From an uncultured Eubacteriales bacterium (GTDB lineage: Bacteria > Bacillota > Clostridia > Peptostreptococcales > Anaerovoracaceae), in the NCBI GenBank assembly GCA_900542565.1, contig UQOC01000004.1, forward strand, positions 1-64,000: 64,000 nucleotides of DNA, in the 5' to 3' direction. This document shows, in pieces, positions 23,571-34,451 of the stretch (position 1 is its first letter; each line of letters opens with the position of its first letter). The position numbers and the translations under genes are program-made. The notes beneath the pieces are model-generated. The model was given only the letters and a program-made list of their open reading frames with translations. It had not been told where the DNA came from and made no database searches.

Positions 23571-25892
23571 TCAATTTAGCGGATAGTCATCCGGATAGAA
23601 GACATGGTACAGCAAATATGTTGCGTCATCGCTGGTCACACTGCCGTCTCTATTAAAATCACAATCCTGCCTTAAAGGATAGTCTGACGGGTAGAAAATG
23701 TGATACAGCAAATATGTTGCGTCATCGCTGGTGATGATATTATCTGAATTTGAATCTCCCGGATAATATTCACCTGCCGGTAAAATATGGGTTTCTTTTT
23801 CCTCGCAGATGGAACATATCCTATACTCAAGTCCATCTTCTTCAGACGAAGCAGGTTTTTCTACTATCCAGCTGCCGAAAGTATGACCATTAGGACCTAT
23901 AGTCCTTGTTTCTTCTTCACCGCACTCACATACTCTATACTCTGTTCCGCCTTTAGTACAGGTGGCTGACTCAAGCACCTGCCAGTCAGAAAAAGTATGA
24001 GAATGCTCAGTTAGGTGAACAAAAACCAACATCTCTCGTCCGTCTTTACCCACATCATAATTATATGTAAAGTATGGTATGCTTTCTTCAAAAGTAATAA
24101 TACCTGTTTCAGAATTGAAATCGCCATCGCTTATGAAGCTGATCCTGTCAAAATTATTTGGAGACACCATTTTGCCCATATCGACAGTCCATGCGCCATC
24201 CTTGGCGATGAGGTATTGGGATGGGGAATTTAGACTGCATATTAGATTATTCAATTGATGGTTTTTACTCACATCTAGCTCCGCAAGTTGATTACTTTCA
24301 CAATACAGCCATATTAATTTAGGATTATTACTTACATCTAGCTTAGTCAAATTATTGTCCCCACAATCCAATGTCACCAACTCAGAATTATTACTTACAT
24401 CCAGCTCTATCAATTGATTTCCTCTACAAAACAACCCTACTAATTCTGGATTGTTACTTACATCCAGCTTTGTCAGGTAAGTGTACAAGCAAGTCAGACT
24501 CGATAATCGGGAATTATTACTGACATCCAGCTCTGTTAATTGGTTGTGTTCACAACCCAAGCTTGTTAACTCTGGATTATCACTGACATCCAGCTCTGTT
24601 AATTGGTTATTCCCACACCACACTTCCTCTAATTTGGGATTACCAGTTATATCCAGCTCTGTCAGTAGGTTGTTGTCACAGTGCAAAACCGTTAATTTCA
24701 GATTATCACTGACATCCAGTTCTGTTATTTGATTGTATCTGCAAAGCAAAACCGATAGTTCTGGATTGCTATTTGTATTAATCTCTATCAATTGATTATT
24801 ATCGCATCGCAATTCCGCTAATTTGGGATTACTAGTTATATCAAGCTTTGTAAGTTGATTGTCATAACAGTCTAACCTTGTCAACTCTGGACAATTACTT
24901 ACATCCAGTTTGATAAGTTGATTGCTTCCGCAACTCAAGCTTTCTAATTCTGGTTTATTACTTGCATCCAACTCCGTCAATTTATTATCATAACAAGACA
25001 AACCTATTAATTTTGGACTATTACTTACATTCAGTTCTGTTAATTGATTGTGGTTACAATCCAAGCTTGTTAATGCTGGACAATTACTTGCATCCAGCTC
25101 TGTCAATTTACTTTCATAACAAGACAAACCTATTAATTTTGGACTATTACTTACATCCAGCTTGATAAGTTGATTTCTTTCACAACCCAAGCCTGTTAAC
25201 TCTGGATTATTACTGACATCCAGCTCTGTCAGTTGGTTGCTTCCACAACCCAAGCTTGTTAACTCTGGATTATTACTGACATCCAGCTCTGTCAATTGGT
25301 TATTATCACACATCAAGCTTATTAGCTCTGGATTATTACTGACATTCAGCTCTGTCAATTTATTACGGTAACAAATCAACTCTACTAATTGGGGACAATT
25401 GCTCACATCCAGCTTGGTAAGTTGATTGTTGGAACAGAACAGAGATGTTAATTTCGGATTATTACTTACATCCAACTTTGTCAATTGGTTTCCGTCACAA
25501 TATATACTCTGGATTTTACTAAAAAATTCAATTCCCTCAATACTATGAATTGATGATTCAATTATATAAAATGAATGTACACTATTTATACCATTTTCAG
25601 TGCAGTAACCATTTTCCGTACCAACAAGATTTCCTACATATATCCTAAAATTCTCATCCGGAAAATTATTCTCGCATACATGCAGTTCTCCGTTTTCATT
25701 CACACACGCCGGAACTCCGCTGACTGTTCCCAGCACATGGCCGTCACATGCTTCGGTTGCGCCCAGCTCATCGTTTGCTTCTGCCGCAGAATTGTCTGGA
25801 ACTTTATCAGTGTCAGCAAACGCGCTAAAATTAACACTGAAGGCACTGATCAACAAAGCAACAGACATAAAAATTGATAACATCTTTTTCAT
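23571..25892 (-). CDS. Secreted leucine-rich-repeat protein with type I dockerin (copy 1)
   Basis: The 773-residue protein has a signal peptide (about 1-27) and about 19 tandem 21-residue LRR units (about 120-560) of the form LTELDVSNNPELTSLGCGSNQ with small changes. Two cysteine modules follow (about 629-706: ATCTKGGTEYRVCECGEEET and GLEYRICSICEEKET). A dockerin ends the protein (about 711-773) with two calcium loops, GDSNSDNIITSDDATYLLYH and CDFNRDGSVTSDDATYLLYH. The near identity of LRR units points to recent repeat expansion. It is likely secreted and held by the cohesin protein encoded downstream. Confidence 0.9.
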   Translation of the reverse strand: MKKMLSIFMSVALLISAFSVNFSAFADTDKVPDNSAAEANDELGATEACDGHVLGTVSGVPACVNENGELHVCENNFPDENFRIYVGNLVGTENGYCTENGINSVHSFYIIESSIHSIEGIEFFSKIQSIYCDGNQLTKLDVSNNPKLTSLFCSNNQLTKLDVSNCPQLVELICYRNKLTELNVSNNPELISLMCDNNQLTELDVSNNPELTSLGCGSNQLTELDVSNNPELTGLGCERNQLIKLDVSNSPKLIGLSCYESKLTELDASNCPALTSLDCNHNQLTELNVSNSPKLIGLSCYDNKLTELDASNKPELESLSCGSNQLIKLDVSNCPELTRLDCYDNQLTKLDITSNPKLAELRCDNNQLIEINTNSNPELSVLLCRYNQITELDVSDNLKLTVLHCDNNLLTELDITGNPKLEEVWCGNNQLTELDVSDNPELTSLGCEHNQLTELDVSNNSRLSSLTCLYTYLTKLDVSNNPELVGLFCRGNQLIELDVSNNSELVTLDCGDNNLTKLDVSNNPKLIWLYCESNQLAELDVSKNHQLNNLICSLNSPSQYLIAKDGAWTVDMGKMVSPNNFDRISFISDGDFNSETGIITFEESIPYFTYNYDVGKDGREMLVFVHLTEHSHTFSDWQVLESATCTKGGTEYRVCECGEEETRTIGPNGHTFGSWIVEKPASSEEDGLEYRICSICEEKETHILPAGEYYPGDSNSDNIITSDDATYLLYHIFYPSDYPLRQDCDFNRDGSVTSDDATYLLYHVFYPDDYPLN
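23579..23885. repeat. 307-bp repeat, copy 1 (dockerin-coding)
   Basis: This stretch is nearly identical to 26072-26378. It encodes the last cysteine module and dockerin of the first LRR gene. The high identity against diverged LRR parts implies recent duplication or gene conversion. Confidence 0.92.
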
Positions 25893-25905
25893 TGTAATTC
25901 TCTCT

Positions 25906-26031
25906 CCTAATCCAATAAATCGACTTTTCTTGTATTTTACAGTTGTGTTCAGCTAATTTTGCAAAAACTACTTGAGAGTTCTGATATGTTTTAACACGGA
26001 TATTTTTTATATATGAATTGTGCCATACCAT
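25906..26031 (-). pseudogene. Remnant of a DUF2971-like gene 3' end
   Basis: The minus strand encodes NIRVKTYQNSQVVFAKLAEH and then NCKI, matching the C terminus of the gene at 28769 (NIISVRTHPNSNKEFVKLVEH then DCKM). A one-base loss shifts the frame near the old stop, and no 5' part remains. It sits immediately upstream of the first LRR gene exactly as the intact gene sits upstream of the second, marking a tandem duplication. Confidence 0.82.
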
Positions 26032-26057
26032 TATCTACATTTTTCAAACATCCAAAA

Positions 26058-28754
26058 TCAATTACTGACAAGCGGATAGTCATCCGGATAGAAGACATGG
26101 TACAGTAAATATGTTGCGTCATCGCTGGTCACGCTGCCATCTTTATTGAAATCACAATCCTGCCTTACAGAATAGTCTGACGGGTAGAAAATGTGATACA
26201 GCAAATATGTTGCGTCATCGCTGGTGATGATATTATCTGAATTTGAATCTCCCGGATAATATTCACCTGCCGGTAAAATATGGGTTTCTTTTTCCTCGCA
26301 GATGGAACATATCCTATACTCAAGTCCATCTTCTTCAGACGAAGCAGGTTTTTCTACTATCCAGCTGCCGAAAGTATGCTCTGTTTTGGGGATAGATCTT
26401 GTTATTTCTTCGCCACATATACATACCGTATATTCTTCGCCTTCCTTCGTGCATGTCGGCTGGGTTCTCACTTCCCATTCAGTAGGAAGTATGTGGATAC
26501 AAACCGGCAGATCATACTGCTCGTTTCCTGTGTTGTAATAGTAAGTAAATGCGTCTATGTCTTTGGTGAGAGTCACAATTCCGGTTTGTTTATCAAAATC
26601 TCCATCGGTAACTGCGATAACATTTTCCATTTCATCTTTTGATAAAATAGTATTTAAGTCTATTGTCCACTGCCCGTCTTTTTGTTCTCTTTCCAAATGT
26701 ACTCGCTGTTCTAATTCTGTTGGATAAACGCTCAGATTTTGATTATCACTCAAATCTATCGTCGCTATTTCGTTCCACATAATTCCCAGATAAGAAAGTT
26801 CATTTAATCCGGTCACATCTAACTCTTCTAATTTATTCCATCCGCAATAAAGCTCATTTAATGATGTGCTTTTTTTAACATCTAAATTTGTTAATTCATT
26901 ATTATTACAATAAAGCCCAGTCAGTTGTGTAAGATCTGATGTGTTTAATTCTTTGATCTGGTTATAACCACAATCTAACCAAACTAACGATGATAAATTG
27001 CTGACATCTATCTCACTTAACTGATTATTACTGCAATATATCCGTTCTAATCCATAAAGATTACTAATGTCTATCTCTTTAAGTTCGTTGAAGCTGCATC
27101 TAAGGTCTTTTAACGAAGATAGTGCGCTTACATTAAGTTCTTTTATTTTATTATTACTGCAATATAGCTGTTCCAATGACAATAAATCTTTTACCTCCAG
27201 CTCAGTCAGTTGATTGTCACCGCAGTTCAAATTTATCAGCATGGTTAAACCGGAAATGTCTAATTCCTCTATTTCATTTTCACCACAGTTTAAATTAGTT
27301 AATGAAGTGAGCTTTTCTACATCCAATTTTTCAATCTGGTTAAAGCTGCAATCTAATTCTTTCAACAAAACAAGGTCTTGAATATCAAGGTTATTTAGCT
27401 TATTGTTGCTACAATAAAGGTATTCCAAAGAATACAAATATCCAACATTCAATTCACTTATTAGATTATCATTACAATTTAAGCTTACCAGTGCCTTATT
27501 GTTTTGTATGTCTAATTCACTTATCAAGTTAGAATCACACCATAATGTCGTCAATGACTGTAAATTACTAACATTAAGTTCAACCATTTGATTGCTGCCG
27601 CAAAATAATGCTGTCAACATTGAATTATCAGAAACATCAAGTTTTGATATCGAGTTAAAACCACAATCTAATGACTGCAGTGAGGGAATATTGCTTACAT
27701 CAAGTGATGTCAGCTGATTAAAGCTGCAATGTAAAGCGGTCAAGGCTGTTAAATCACTTGTATCGATTTTTCTTAATTGATTTTCCTGGCAATATAGACT
27801 GTTTAATGATATTAAGCCACTTAGATTTAAATCAGTTAACTGGTTTAACTCACAACTTAACTCCGTTAATGCAGTCAAACCGCTCACATCAAGTGAGGCC
27901 AAATTATTATTGCCGCAATATAATGTTTCTAATGAAGAAAGGTTAGATACATTTATATTTCTCAGTTGATTGTATTCACAAGAAATATTCTGTAAGAATT
28001 CAAGATTGCTTACATCAAGCTCTATTAACTGATTTGAATGGCAGTTTAAGTCTTGTAGTTCGCTGAGGCTACTCAGTTTCAACTCAGATAAGTTGTTAGA
28101 ATGGCAATACAGGGTTTTCAAAGAAATTTGTTTATCGACATCAAGCTCTGTTAATTGATTGAAGCTACAATCTAAATATTCAAGTTTTGTGTCTCCCAAC
28201 TCCAGAGTTGTTAATTTATTGTCGCTGCAAGACAGGCGTTCTAACTTTTCTAACTTGCTTACATCTAATGTCTCAAGTGCATTATAACTACAGCTTAGTT
28301 CTACTAAAGAAGGCAGAGCATTCAAATTTAATTCTGTGAGTGCATTCCCGGCACAATCTAATTTCTTTAATGAGGTGAAATATTCTATACCTTTTAGGCT
28401 GCCTATGCCAGAATAATTCAAATAGAGATATTCTATGTTTTCGCATTCTTGGCTATCCAAATAGCCATTTTCGATGTACTGACTATATTGCTCTTTGATT
28501 TTCTCTCTTAAATTTGTGTCTGGGAAATTATTTTCACATATATGTAGGTCACCGCTTTCATTCACACACGCCGGAACTCTGCTGAAGTTTCCCAGCACAT
28601 GTCCATCACAGGCTTCGGCTGCGCCCAGCTCATCGTTTGCTTCTGCCGCAGAATAATCTGAAAGATCATCAGTGGCAGCAAATGCGCTAAAATTAACACT
28701 CATAACGCCGATTAGCAAAACAACAGACATAAACATTGATAATATTTTTTTCAT
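26058..28754 (-). CDS. Secreted leucine-rich-repeat protein with type I dockerin (copy 2)
   Basis: The 898-residue paralogue has the same signal peptide type (about 1-27) and about 26 LRR units of 21 residues, more varied than in copy 1 (for example LTELSCELNQLTDLNLSGL). One or two cysteine modules follow (about 755-830), then the dockerin (about 831-898). The start ATG 28754 has GGAGAAAG and lies 14 bp after the DUF2971-like stop, so it is in an operon with it. Calcium-dependent binding to a cohesin partner is expected from the family. The LRR surface could bind host or bacterial ligands. Confidence 0.9.
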   Translation of the reverse strand: MKKILSMFMSVVLLIGVMSVNFSAFAATDDLSDYSAAEANDELGAAEACDGHVLGNFSRVPACVNESGDLHICENNFPDTNLREKIKEQYSQYIENGYLDSQECENIEYLYLNYSGIGSLKGIEYFTSLKKLDCAGNALTELNLNALPSLVELSCSYNALETLDVSKLEKLERLSCSDNKLTTLELGDTKLEYLDCSFNQLTELDVDKQISLKTLYCHSNNLSELKLSSLSELQDLNCHSNQLIELDVSNLEFLQNISCEYNQLRNINVSNLSSLETLYCGNNNLASLDVSGLTALTELSCELNQLTDLNLSGLISLNSLYCQENQLRKIDTSDLTALTALHCSFNQLTSLDVSNIPSLQSLDCGFNSISKLDVSDNSMLTALFCGSNQMVELNVSNLQSLTTLWCDSNLISELDIQNNKALVSLNCNDNLISELNVGYLYSLEYLYCSNNKLNNLDIQDLVLLKELDCSFNQIEKLDVEKLTSLTNLNCGENEIEELDISGLTMLINLNCGDNQLTELEVKDLLSLEQLYCSNNKIKELNVSALSSLKDLRCSFNELKEIDISNLYGLERIYCSNNQLSEIDVSNLSSLVWLDCGYNQIKELNTSDLTQLTGLYCNNNELTNLDVKKSTSLNELYCGWNKLEELDVTGLNELSYLGIMWNEIATIDLSDNQNLSVYPTELEQRVHLEREQKDGQWTIDLNTILSKDEMENVIAVTDGDFDKQTGIVTLTKDIDAFTYYYNTGNEQYDLPVCIHILPTEWEVRTQPTCTKEGEEYTVCICGEEITRSIPKTEHTFGSWIVEKPASSEEDGLEYRICSICEEKETHILPAGEYYPGDSNSDNIITSDDATYLLYHIFYPSDYSVRQDCDFNKDGSVTSDDATYLLYHVFYPDDYPLVSN
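26072..26378. repeat. 307-bp repeat, copy 2 (dockerin-coding)
   Basis: Partner of 23579-23885, with the same orientation and a 2,493-bp offset. The two direct repeats could recombine and delete or expand the LRR gene between them. Confidence 0.92.
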
Positions 28755-28768
28755 AACACTTCTTTCTC

Positions 28769-29539
28769 CTAATCCAATAAATCTGACTTTCCTTTGAAAG
28801 CATTATTTATTCCATGCATTTTGCAGTCATGCTCGACTAATTTTACAAACTCTTTATTTGAGTTCGGATGTGTTCTGACGCTTATGATATTGTTTATATC
28901 AAACTTCGCTATTTCATCTTCCGTACCAAGTTCATCGTAGATATTGTTAAAATGCATTATGAGAAAATCCTCCAGAGTATCGCCATGAGCATTGTAGTTC
29001 GCCCCATGATCTTCCGGTATCAGAAAGAGTCTGTGCTCATCCTCGTATGAAAATACCTCTTTTTTAACGCTTAGTGGCACCGATAGTTTTCTCTCATACA
29101 TGGAGAACTGCTCAAACAATGCCTCTAAGTCTACTTTCTCTTTGTAAATTATGTTTCTGTGTTTAAGTCTATTCTCTTCATATGGATAATCATCAAACAC
29201 ACTTGATTTCACACCTACACATACAGAATCTATACAATTCCTATCATTCCATAAAACTAAATCGTCTTCTTTTTTTGTCCAGCATTGGCAGCGAGTTTTA
29301 AGCATGAGTGTGAGCATAACTGCAATACCTGTCCCTAAGCCTCCCTCTGACCATTCCGGATGAATTTTTCTACAGTATTTTACAAGTTCTGTTACTTTTT
29401 CTTTACTACGCATATATCTCAATATTAAAGCTTCAAGCTGATCCGGCCAGTTGCCGGGATATCTGAATATCAATGAATTATATACGAGCATATACCTGAA
29501 CTCTGTATATCGCATATATCTATAAATCATGTCTTTCAT
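28769..29539 (-). CDS. DUF2971-like protein
   Basis: The 256-residue protein begins with YRYMRYTEFRYMLVYNSLIF and carries CQCWTKKEDDLVLW near residue 95, a W-T-x-x-x-D-x-x-L-W segment characteristic of DUF2971. It has no signal peptide, so it is probably cytoplasmic. Function is unknown; family members are seen beside mobile and defence genes. It is the first gene of the operon with the dockerin-LRR genes, and its promoter should lie in 29540-29740. Confidence 0.72.
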   Translation of the reverse strand: MKDMIYRYMRYTEFRYMLVYNSLIFRYPGNWPDQLEALILRYMRSKEKVTELVKYCRKIHPEWSEGGLGTGIAVMLTLMLKTRCQCWTKKEDDLVLWNDRNCIDSVCVGVKSSVFDDYPYEENRLKHRNIIYKEKVDLEALFEQFSMYERKLSVPLSVKKEVFSYEDEHRLFLIPEDHGANYNAHGDTLEDFLIMHFNNIYDELGTEDEIAKFDINNIISVRTHPNSNKEFVKLVEHDCKMHGINNAFKGKSDLLD

Positions 29540-29583
29540 CTTCTCTACCCAGTTGTTTGTTCTTTTCTCATACTGCCAAAATG

Positions 29584-29702
29584 TGTACTTTATGACACCT
29601 GCCAGGCAGCGGCGTTTTTTTCAAAAAAAGTGCCAGCCTGCTCCGGAAATGAGCTTAAACTACTTGTTTTTTTCTGCTTTGCGTGCTATATTTATGAAAG
29701 AA

Positions 29703-29723
<21 letters not shown>
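29584..29723. repeat. Perfect 14-bp inverted repeats enclosing 112 bp
   Basis: TGTACTTTATGACA (29584-29597) is exactly repeated in inverse at 29710-29723. The enclosed segment carries a plus-strand promoter-like pair, TTGTTT (29664-29669) and TATATT (29687-29692), 17 bp apart. A serine recombinase gene ends 15 bp beyond the right repeat. The arrangement suggests an invertible promoter, but the right repeat also overlaps a hairpin. No gene is seen in 29540-29737. Confidence 0.65.
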
Positions 29724-30745
<1,022 letters not shown>

Positions 30746-30787
30746 TATGAATCGCCCCGCCCCCTGCAAGCCGCCCCTGCCAACCGC

Positions 30788-30834
30788 AAAAAAACAGCAC
30801 ATCCCCGAGACTTGATATGGTCTCGGGGATGTGC
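30788..30834 (-). terminator. Terminator of clpB
   Basis: GCACATCCCCGAGAC and GTCTCGGGGATGTGC form a perfect 15-bp stem with an 8-base loop. An A7 run at 30788-30794 gives the T tract on the minus strand. Confidence 0.9.
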
Positions 30835-30835
30835 A

Positions 30836-30862
30836 GGCCCCGGAGCTTGCTGCTCCGGGGCC
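30836..30862. other. Perfect 11-bp GC hairpin after clpB
   Basis: GGCCCCGGAGC and GCTCCGGGGCC pair around a 5-base loop between the clpB stop and its terminator. It lacks a T tract and may stabilise the mRNA 3' end. Confidence 0.6.
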
Positions 30863-30883
30863 GATCCTGTATCTTATGCCAAA

Positions 30884-33475
30884 TTATCTGGCCGTGATCT
30901 TCAGTTCTTTTCCGTCGCTGTCTATGTGGATGGTCTGGCCGTCTACTATATCGCCTCTTATTATCATGGAAGCAAGTTCCGTCTCCACATGTTTCTGCAG
31001 ATACCTCTTGACAGGCCTTGCGCCGTAGTGCGGATCGTAGGCTTCGTCAGCCATGAACGCTCTCGCCTCGTCGGTGATCTCAAGGCTCATGTCACGGTCT
31101 TTCAGACGGTTTTCAAGGCCCTTGAGGGACAGACTGATTATATCCATGATCTGGCTCTTGGTCAGAGGGCTGAACAGGATTATATCGTCTATCCTGTTGA
31201 GGAACTCAGGGCGGAAGTAATTCTTGAGCTGGTCGGTCACCTTTTGCTCCACTTCCGGTGCGATCCTGCCGTCATCCTGCATGTTCTCGATCAGGTCGCT
31301 GCTTCCTATATTGGAAGTCATTATGACGATGGTGTTCTTGAAGTCCACAGTCCGGCCCTGATTGTCTGTCAGCCGGCCGTCGTCCAGCAGCTGGAGCAGG
31401 ATGTTGAAAACATCCGGATGAGCCTTTTCGATCTCATCGAACAGGATAACGCTGTAAGGTTTGCGCCGTACGGCTTCGGTCAGCTGTCCGCCTTCATCGT
31501 AGCCCACATATCCCGGAGGGGCTCCCACCAGTCTCGACACTGAATGTTTCTCCATGTATTCGGACATGTCTATCCTTATCATGTTCTTTTCCGTATCGAA
31601 CAGGGCCTCTGACAGGGCCTTGGCCAGCTCGGTCTTTCCTACTCCCGTAGGTCCCAGGAAAATAAACGAGCCGATAGGGCGGTTTTCGTCCTTGAGGCCG
31701 GCACGGGCTCTGAGGATGGCTTCGGAAACGGCTTCCACGCCGTCCTCCTGGCCGATGACCCTCTTGTGGAGGATCTCAGGCAGCTTGAGGAGTTTTTCCC
31801 TTTCGCTTTCTACCAGCTTGGCAACAGGTATGCCGGTCCAGCCGGAAATGACCTCTGCGATCTCTTCTTCGGTTACTTCTTCTTTGAGCAGCCTGTCGCC
31901 GTTATCTTCTGTGGCTTCTTTCTTTTCGGCCTCCAGCTTCTTTTCCAGTTCAGGCAGGGTGCCGTATTTGAGTTTGGCCAGGGTCTCCAGGTCGTAATTT
32001 CTTTCGGCCTCCTCCATCTGGTGGCGGACTTCCTCGATCTGCTGCTTTGTGCTCTTGACTTCGGAAATAGCCTGCTTCTCGGTCTCCCACTGGGCGCGCA
32101 TGGCGGCGTTCTCATCTTTGAGGGCTGCAAGCTCTTTTTCAAGAGCGGCCAGCCGGGCTTTGGAGCCTTTGTCTGTCTCCTTGCTGAGAGCCTGCTTTTC
32201 TATTTCAAGCTGCATGATCTTTCTTGAGATCTCGTCCAGTTCCGACGGCATGCTGTCGATCTCGGTCCTTATCCTTGCCGCCGCCTCATCCATCAGGTCG
32301 ATGGCCTTATCCGGCAGGAATCTGTCGCTTATATACCTGTCGGACAGTGTGGCGCAGGCTATCAAGGCGTTGTCGGTTATCCTTACGCCGTGGTGTATCT
32401 CAAACCGCTCTTTGAGACCTCTCAATATGGAGATGGTGTCCTCCACTGACGGCTGGTCTACCATGACTTTCTGGAAACGCCTCTCAAGGGCCGCATCCTT
32501 TTCAATGTATTTTCTGTATTCGTCCAGAGTGGTGGCGCCTATACAGTGGAGTTCTCCTCTTGCCAGCTTAGGTTTGAGCAGGTTGCCGGCATCCATTGAG
32601 CCTTCCGTCCTTCCTGCGCCTACGATATTGTGTATCTCATCGATGAACAGGATTATCCTGCCTTCGGATTTTTCCACCTCGTTGAGGACAGCCTTGAGCC
32701 TTTCCTCGAACTCGCCTCTGTACTTGGCGCCCGCTATCAGGGAGCCCATGTCAAGGGCAAAGATGGTCTTGTCTTTGAGGCCCTCCGGCACATCGCCGTT
32801 CAATATCCTCTGGGCCAGTCCCTCTACTACGGCGGTCTTACCTACGCCCGGCTCGCCTATGAGCACCGGGTTGTTCTTGGTCCGGCGGGAAAGTATCTGT
32901 ATTGTATGCCTTATCTCGGCGTCCCTGCCGATGACAGGGTCCAGCTTTCCCTCTCTTGCCATATCCACCAGGTCCCTGCCGTATTTGGAAAGAGCGTCGT
33001 AGTTATCCTCCGGGTTCTGGCTGGTGACCCGCTGATTGCCCCTTACCTTGGAAAGAGCTTCAAGGAATTTATCCTTGGTTATGCCGTATCTGGCGAAGAT
33101 CTTGGTGCTCGGCGTACCCCGTTCTTCCAGGAGTGCCAGGTACATGTGCTCCACGCTGACATATTCGTCCTTGAACCTTTCGGCGATCTTTTCAGCGTCC
33201 AGCAGCAGCTTGGAAAGCCGCCTTGACGAGTACATGTTGTCGGCAGCTCCCGAAACCTTAGGATATTTTTCGATCTCCTCCTGCAGATCTCCGATGACAG
33301 CCGTCACATCGACTTTCATGTACTGGAGCAGCTTAGGTATCAGGCCATCCTTCTGCATGAGCAGGGCCAGGTGCAGATGTTCCCCTTCAAGCATCTGATG
33401 GCCTTCGGAAATTGCTATATTCTGACAGTCCATTATGGCGGACTGAGCGTTCTGTGTATATTTCTCTATGTTCAT
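30884..33475 (-). CDS. clpB: ATP-dependent disaggregase ClpB
   Basis: The 863-residue Hsp100 protein dissolves protein aggregates with DnaK. It has two Clp-N repeats (1-145), AAA domain 1 (Walker [16 protein letters not shown] about 206), the long ClpB middle coiled coil (about 400-525, rich in Glu/Lys), and AAA domain 2 ([16 protein letters not shown] about 605, and [19 protein letters not shown]). Length matches ClpB, and the coiled coil separates it from ClpA/ClpC. Expression is predicted to be heat-inducible through the CIRCE element and sigma-A promoter upstream. Confidence 0.97.
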   Translation of the reverse strand: MNIEKYTQNAQSAIMDCQNIAISEGHQMLEGEHLHLALLMQKDGLIPKLLQYMKVDVTAVIGDLQEEIEKYPKVSGAADNMYSSRRLSKLLLDAEKIAERFKDEYVSVEHMYLALLEERGTPSTKIFARYGITKDKFLEALSKVRGNQRVTSQNPEDNYDALSKYGRDLVDMAREGKLDPVIGRDAEIRHTIQILSRRTKNNPVLIGEPGVGKTAVVEGLAQRILNGDVPEGLKDKTIFALDMGSLIAGAKYRGEFEERLKAVLNEVEKSEGRIILFIDEIHNIVGAGRTEGSMDAGNLLKPKLARGELHCIGATTLDEYRKYIEKDAALERRFQKVMVDQPSVEDTISILRGLKERFEIHHGVRITDNALIACATLSDRYISDRFLPDKAIDLMDEAAARIRTEIDSMPSELDEISRKIMQLEIEKQALSKETDKGSKARLAALEKELAALKDENAAMRAQWETEKQAISEVKSTKQQIEEVRHQMEEAERNYDLETLAKLKYGTLPELEKKLEAEKKEATEDNGDRLLKEEVTEEEIAEVISGWTGIPVAKLVESEREKLLKLPEILHKRVIGQEDGVEAVSEAILRARAGLKDENRPIGSFIFLGPTGVGKTELAKALSEALFDTEKNMIRIDMSEYMEKHSVSRLVGAPPGYVGYDEGGQLTEAVRRKPYSVILFDEIEKAHPDVFNILLQLLDDGRLTDNQGRTVDFKNTIVIMTSNIGSSDLIENMQDDGRIAPEVEQKVTDQLKNYFRPEFLNRIDDIILFSPLTKSQIMDIISLSLKGLENRLKDRDMSLEITDEARAFMADEAYDPHYGARPVKRYLQKHVETELASMIIRGDIVDGQTIHIDSDGKELKITAR

Positions 33476-33506
33476 TAAAAATCATCCCCTTTCTGATCAC
33501 TCATAT

Positions 33507-33535
33507 ATTATATACCCATAAATTTCAAATGTAAA
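33507..33535 (-). promoter_or_regulatory. Sigma-A promoter of clpB
   Basis: TTTACA (33530-33535) and a perfect TATAAT (33507-33512) are 17 bp apart on the minus strand, about 32 bp before the start codon. Confidence 0.85.
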
Positions 33536-33542
33536 GACTTTT

Positions 33543-33569
33543 TTAGCACTCAACACAAAAGAGTGCTGA
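33543..33569. promoter_or_regulatory. CIRCE element (HrcA operator) upstream of clpB
   Basis: TTAGCACTC-N9-GAGTGCTGA matches the consensus TTAGCACTC-N9-GAGTGCTAA with one change. It lies just upstream of the clpB promoter, so HrcA control is predicted. hrcA is outside this window. Confidence 0.93.
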
Positions 33570-33625
33570 TAATTTTTTGTAAAAAAGAACCGGCCCAAAA
33601 AAGCCCGGTCAGTGATCCCCCAAGA

Positions 33626-34342
33626 TCAGAAAAACAGGTTGATAAAGAAGCTTATGGCCGGCGTAAGTATCATGTCGGTAATGTTGAATATTATCAGTAC
33701 CATCAGGATTATAAATCCGTTGTTATATACCACCGGATACCAGCTGTACCTGTCAAGCTTAAATATCTGCGTGATGATGTTGAACCCGTCAAGAGGCGGC
33801 ACCGGCAGCAGATTGAACACCATGAGCATTATGTTTATGGTCATTATGTAATATACCACAAGATAGAGCGTTTCCGACACCCCGAACATGATGCCGTATG
33901 TCTGGCGGATGATCAGCTTGAGTATCAGCGAGGCTATGAAAGCGACCACAAGATTAGCTGCAACACCTGCCAGCGCCGTAAAAAGTTCGTCCCTTCTCCT
34001 GTGCTTGTAGTAGCGCGGATCAATGGCCACCGGCTGTCCCCATCCGAAGCCGGCGAATATCAGCGCCAGAAATCCGACCGGATCGATATGTCTCAGCGGG
34101 TTGAGAGAAAGCCTGCCGTACATCTTGGGCGTCGGGTCTCCCAGCCAGTGGGACACATAGGCATGGGCTGCCTCGTGGAAAGTGAGTCCGATTATTATGC
34201 CCGGCAGCATCAAAAGCTCCGAGTAAAGCCAATCGCCTATGTTCATGTTGGAATACAGCACCCTGTTGATTATGAGGGCGGCAATGACTATCAGGATGGC
34301 GGGATTGACATTCCTGAACATTCCGTTAAAATTATTTTTCAT
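33626..34342 (-). CDS. Site-2 protease family (M50) membrane metalloprotease
   Basis: The 238-residue protein has about five membrane helices. The zinc motif HEAAHAYVSHWLGDPTPKMY (HEXXH, about 55) and the third-ligand region NLLPVPPLDGFNI (about 180) are intact. It belongs to the short YwhC/Rip-like group without PDZ domains, which are thought to cleave membrane substrates. It is monocistronic, between clpB and the divergent LysM gene. Confidence 0.93.
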   Translation of the reverse strand: MKNNFNGMFRNVNPAILIVIAALIINRVLYSNMNIGDWLYSELLMLPGIIIGLTFHEAAHAYVSHWLGDPTPKMYGRLSLNPLRHIDPVGFLALIFAGFGWGQPVAIDPRYYKHRRRDELFTALAGVAANLVVAFIASLILKLIIRQTYGIMFGVSETLYLVVYYIMTINIMLMVFNLLPVPPLDGFNIITQIFKLDRYSWYPVVYNNGFIILMVLIIFNITDMILTPAISFFINLFF

Positions 34343-34451
34343 CCTTTTCCCCTTTTTTCAGATTATTCATATATTTTAGCACATTTTCCGCCGGTTTAAA
34401 ATAATATATTGTAATAAAAGAAGTTTAGCGTAACCAGAAAGGTGGTTTTTT

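Noticed and set aside
32049-33002. 317-codon plus-strand frame opposite clpB
   Set aside because: Low-complexity Ser/Ala/Leu product, a codon-bias shadow of clpB.
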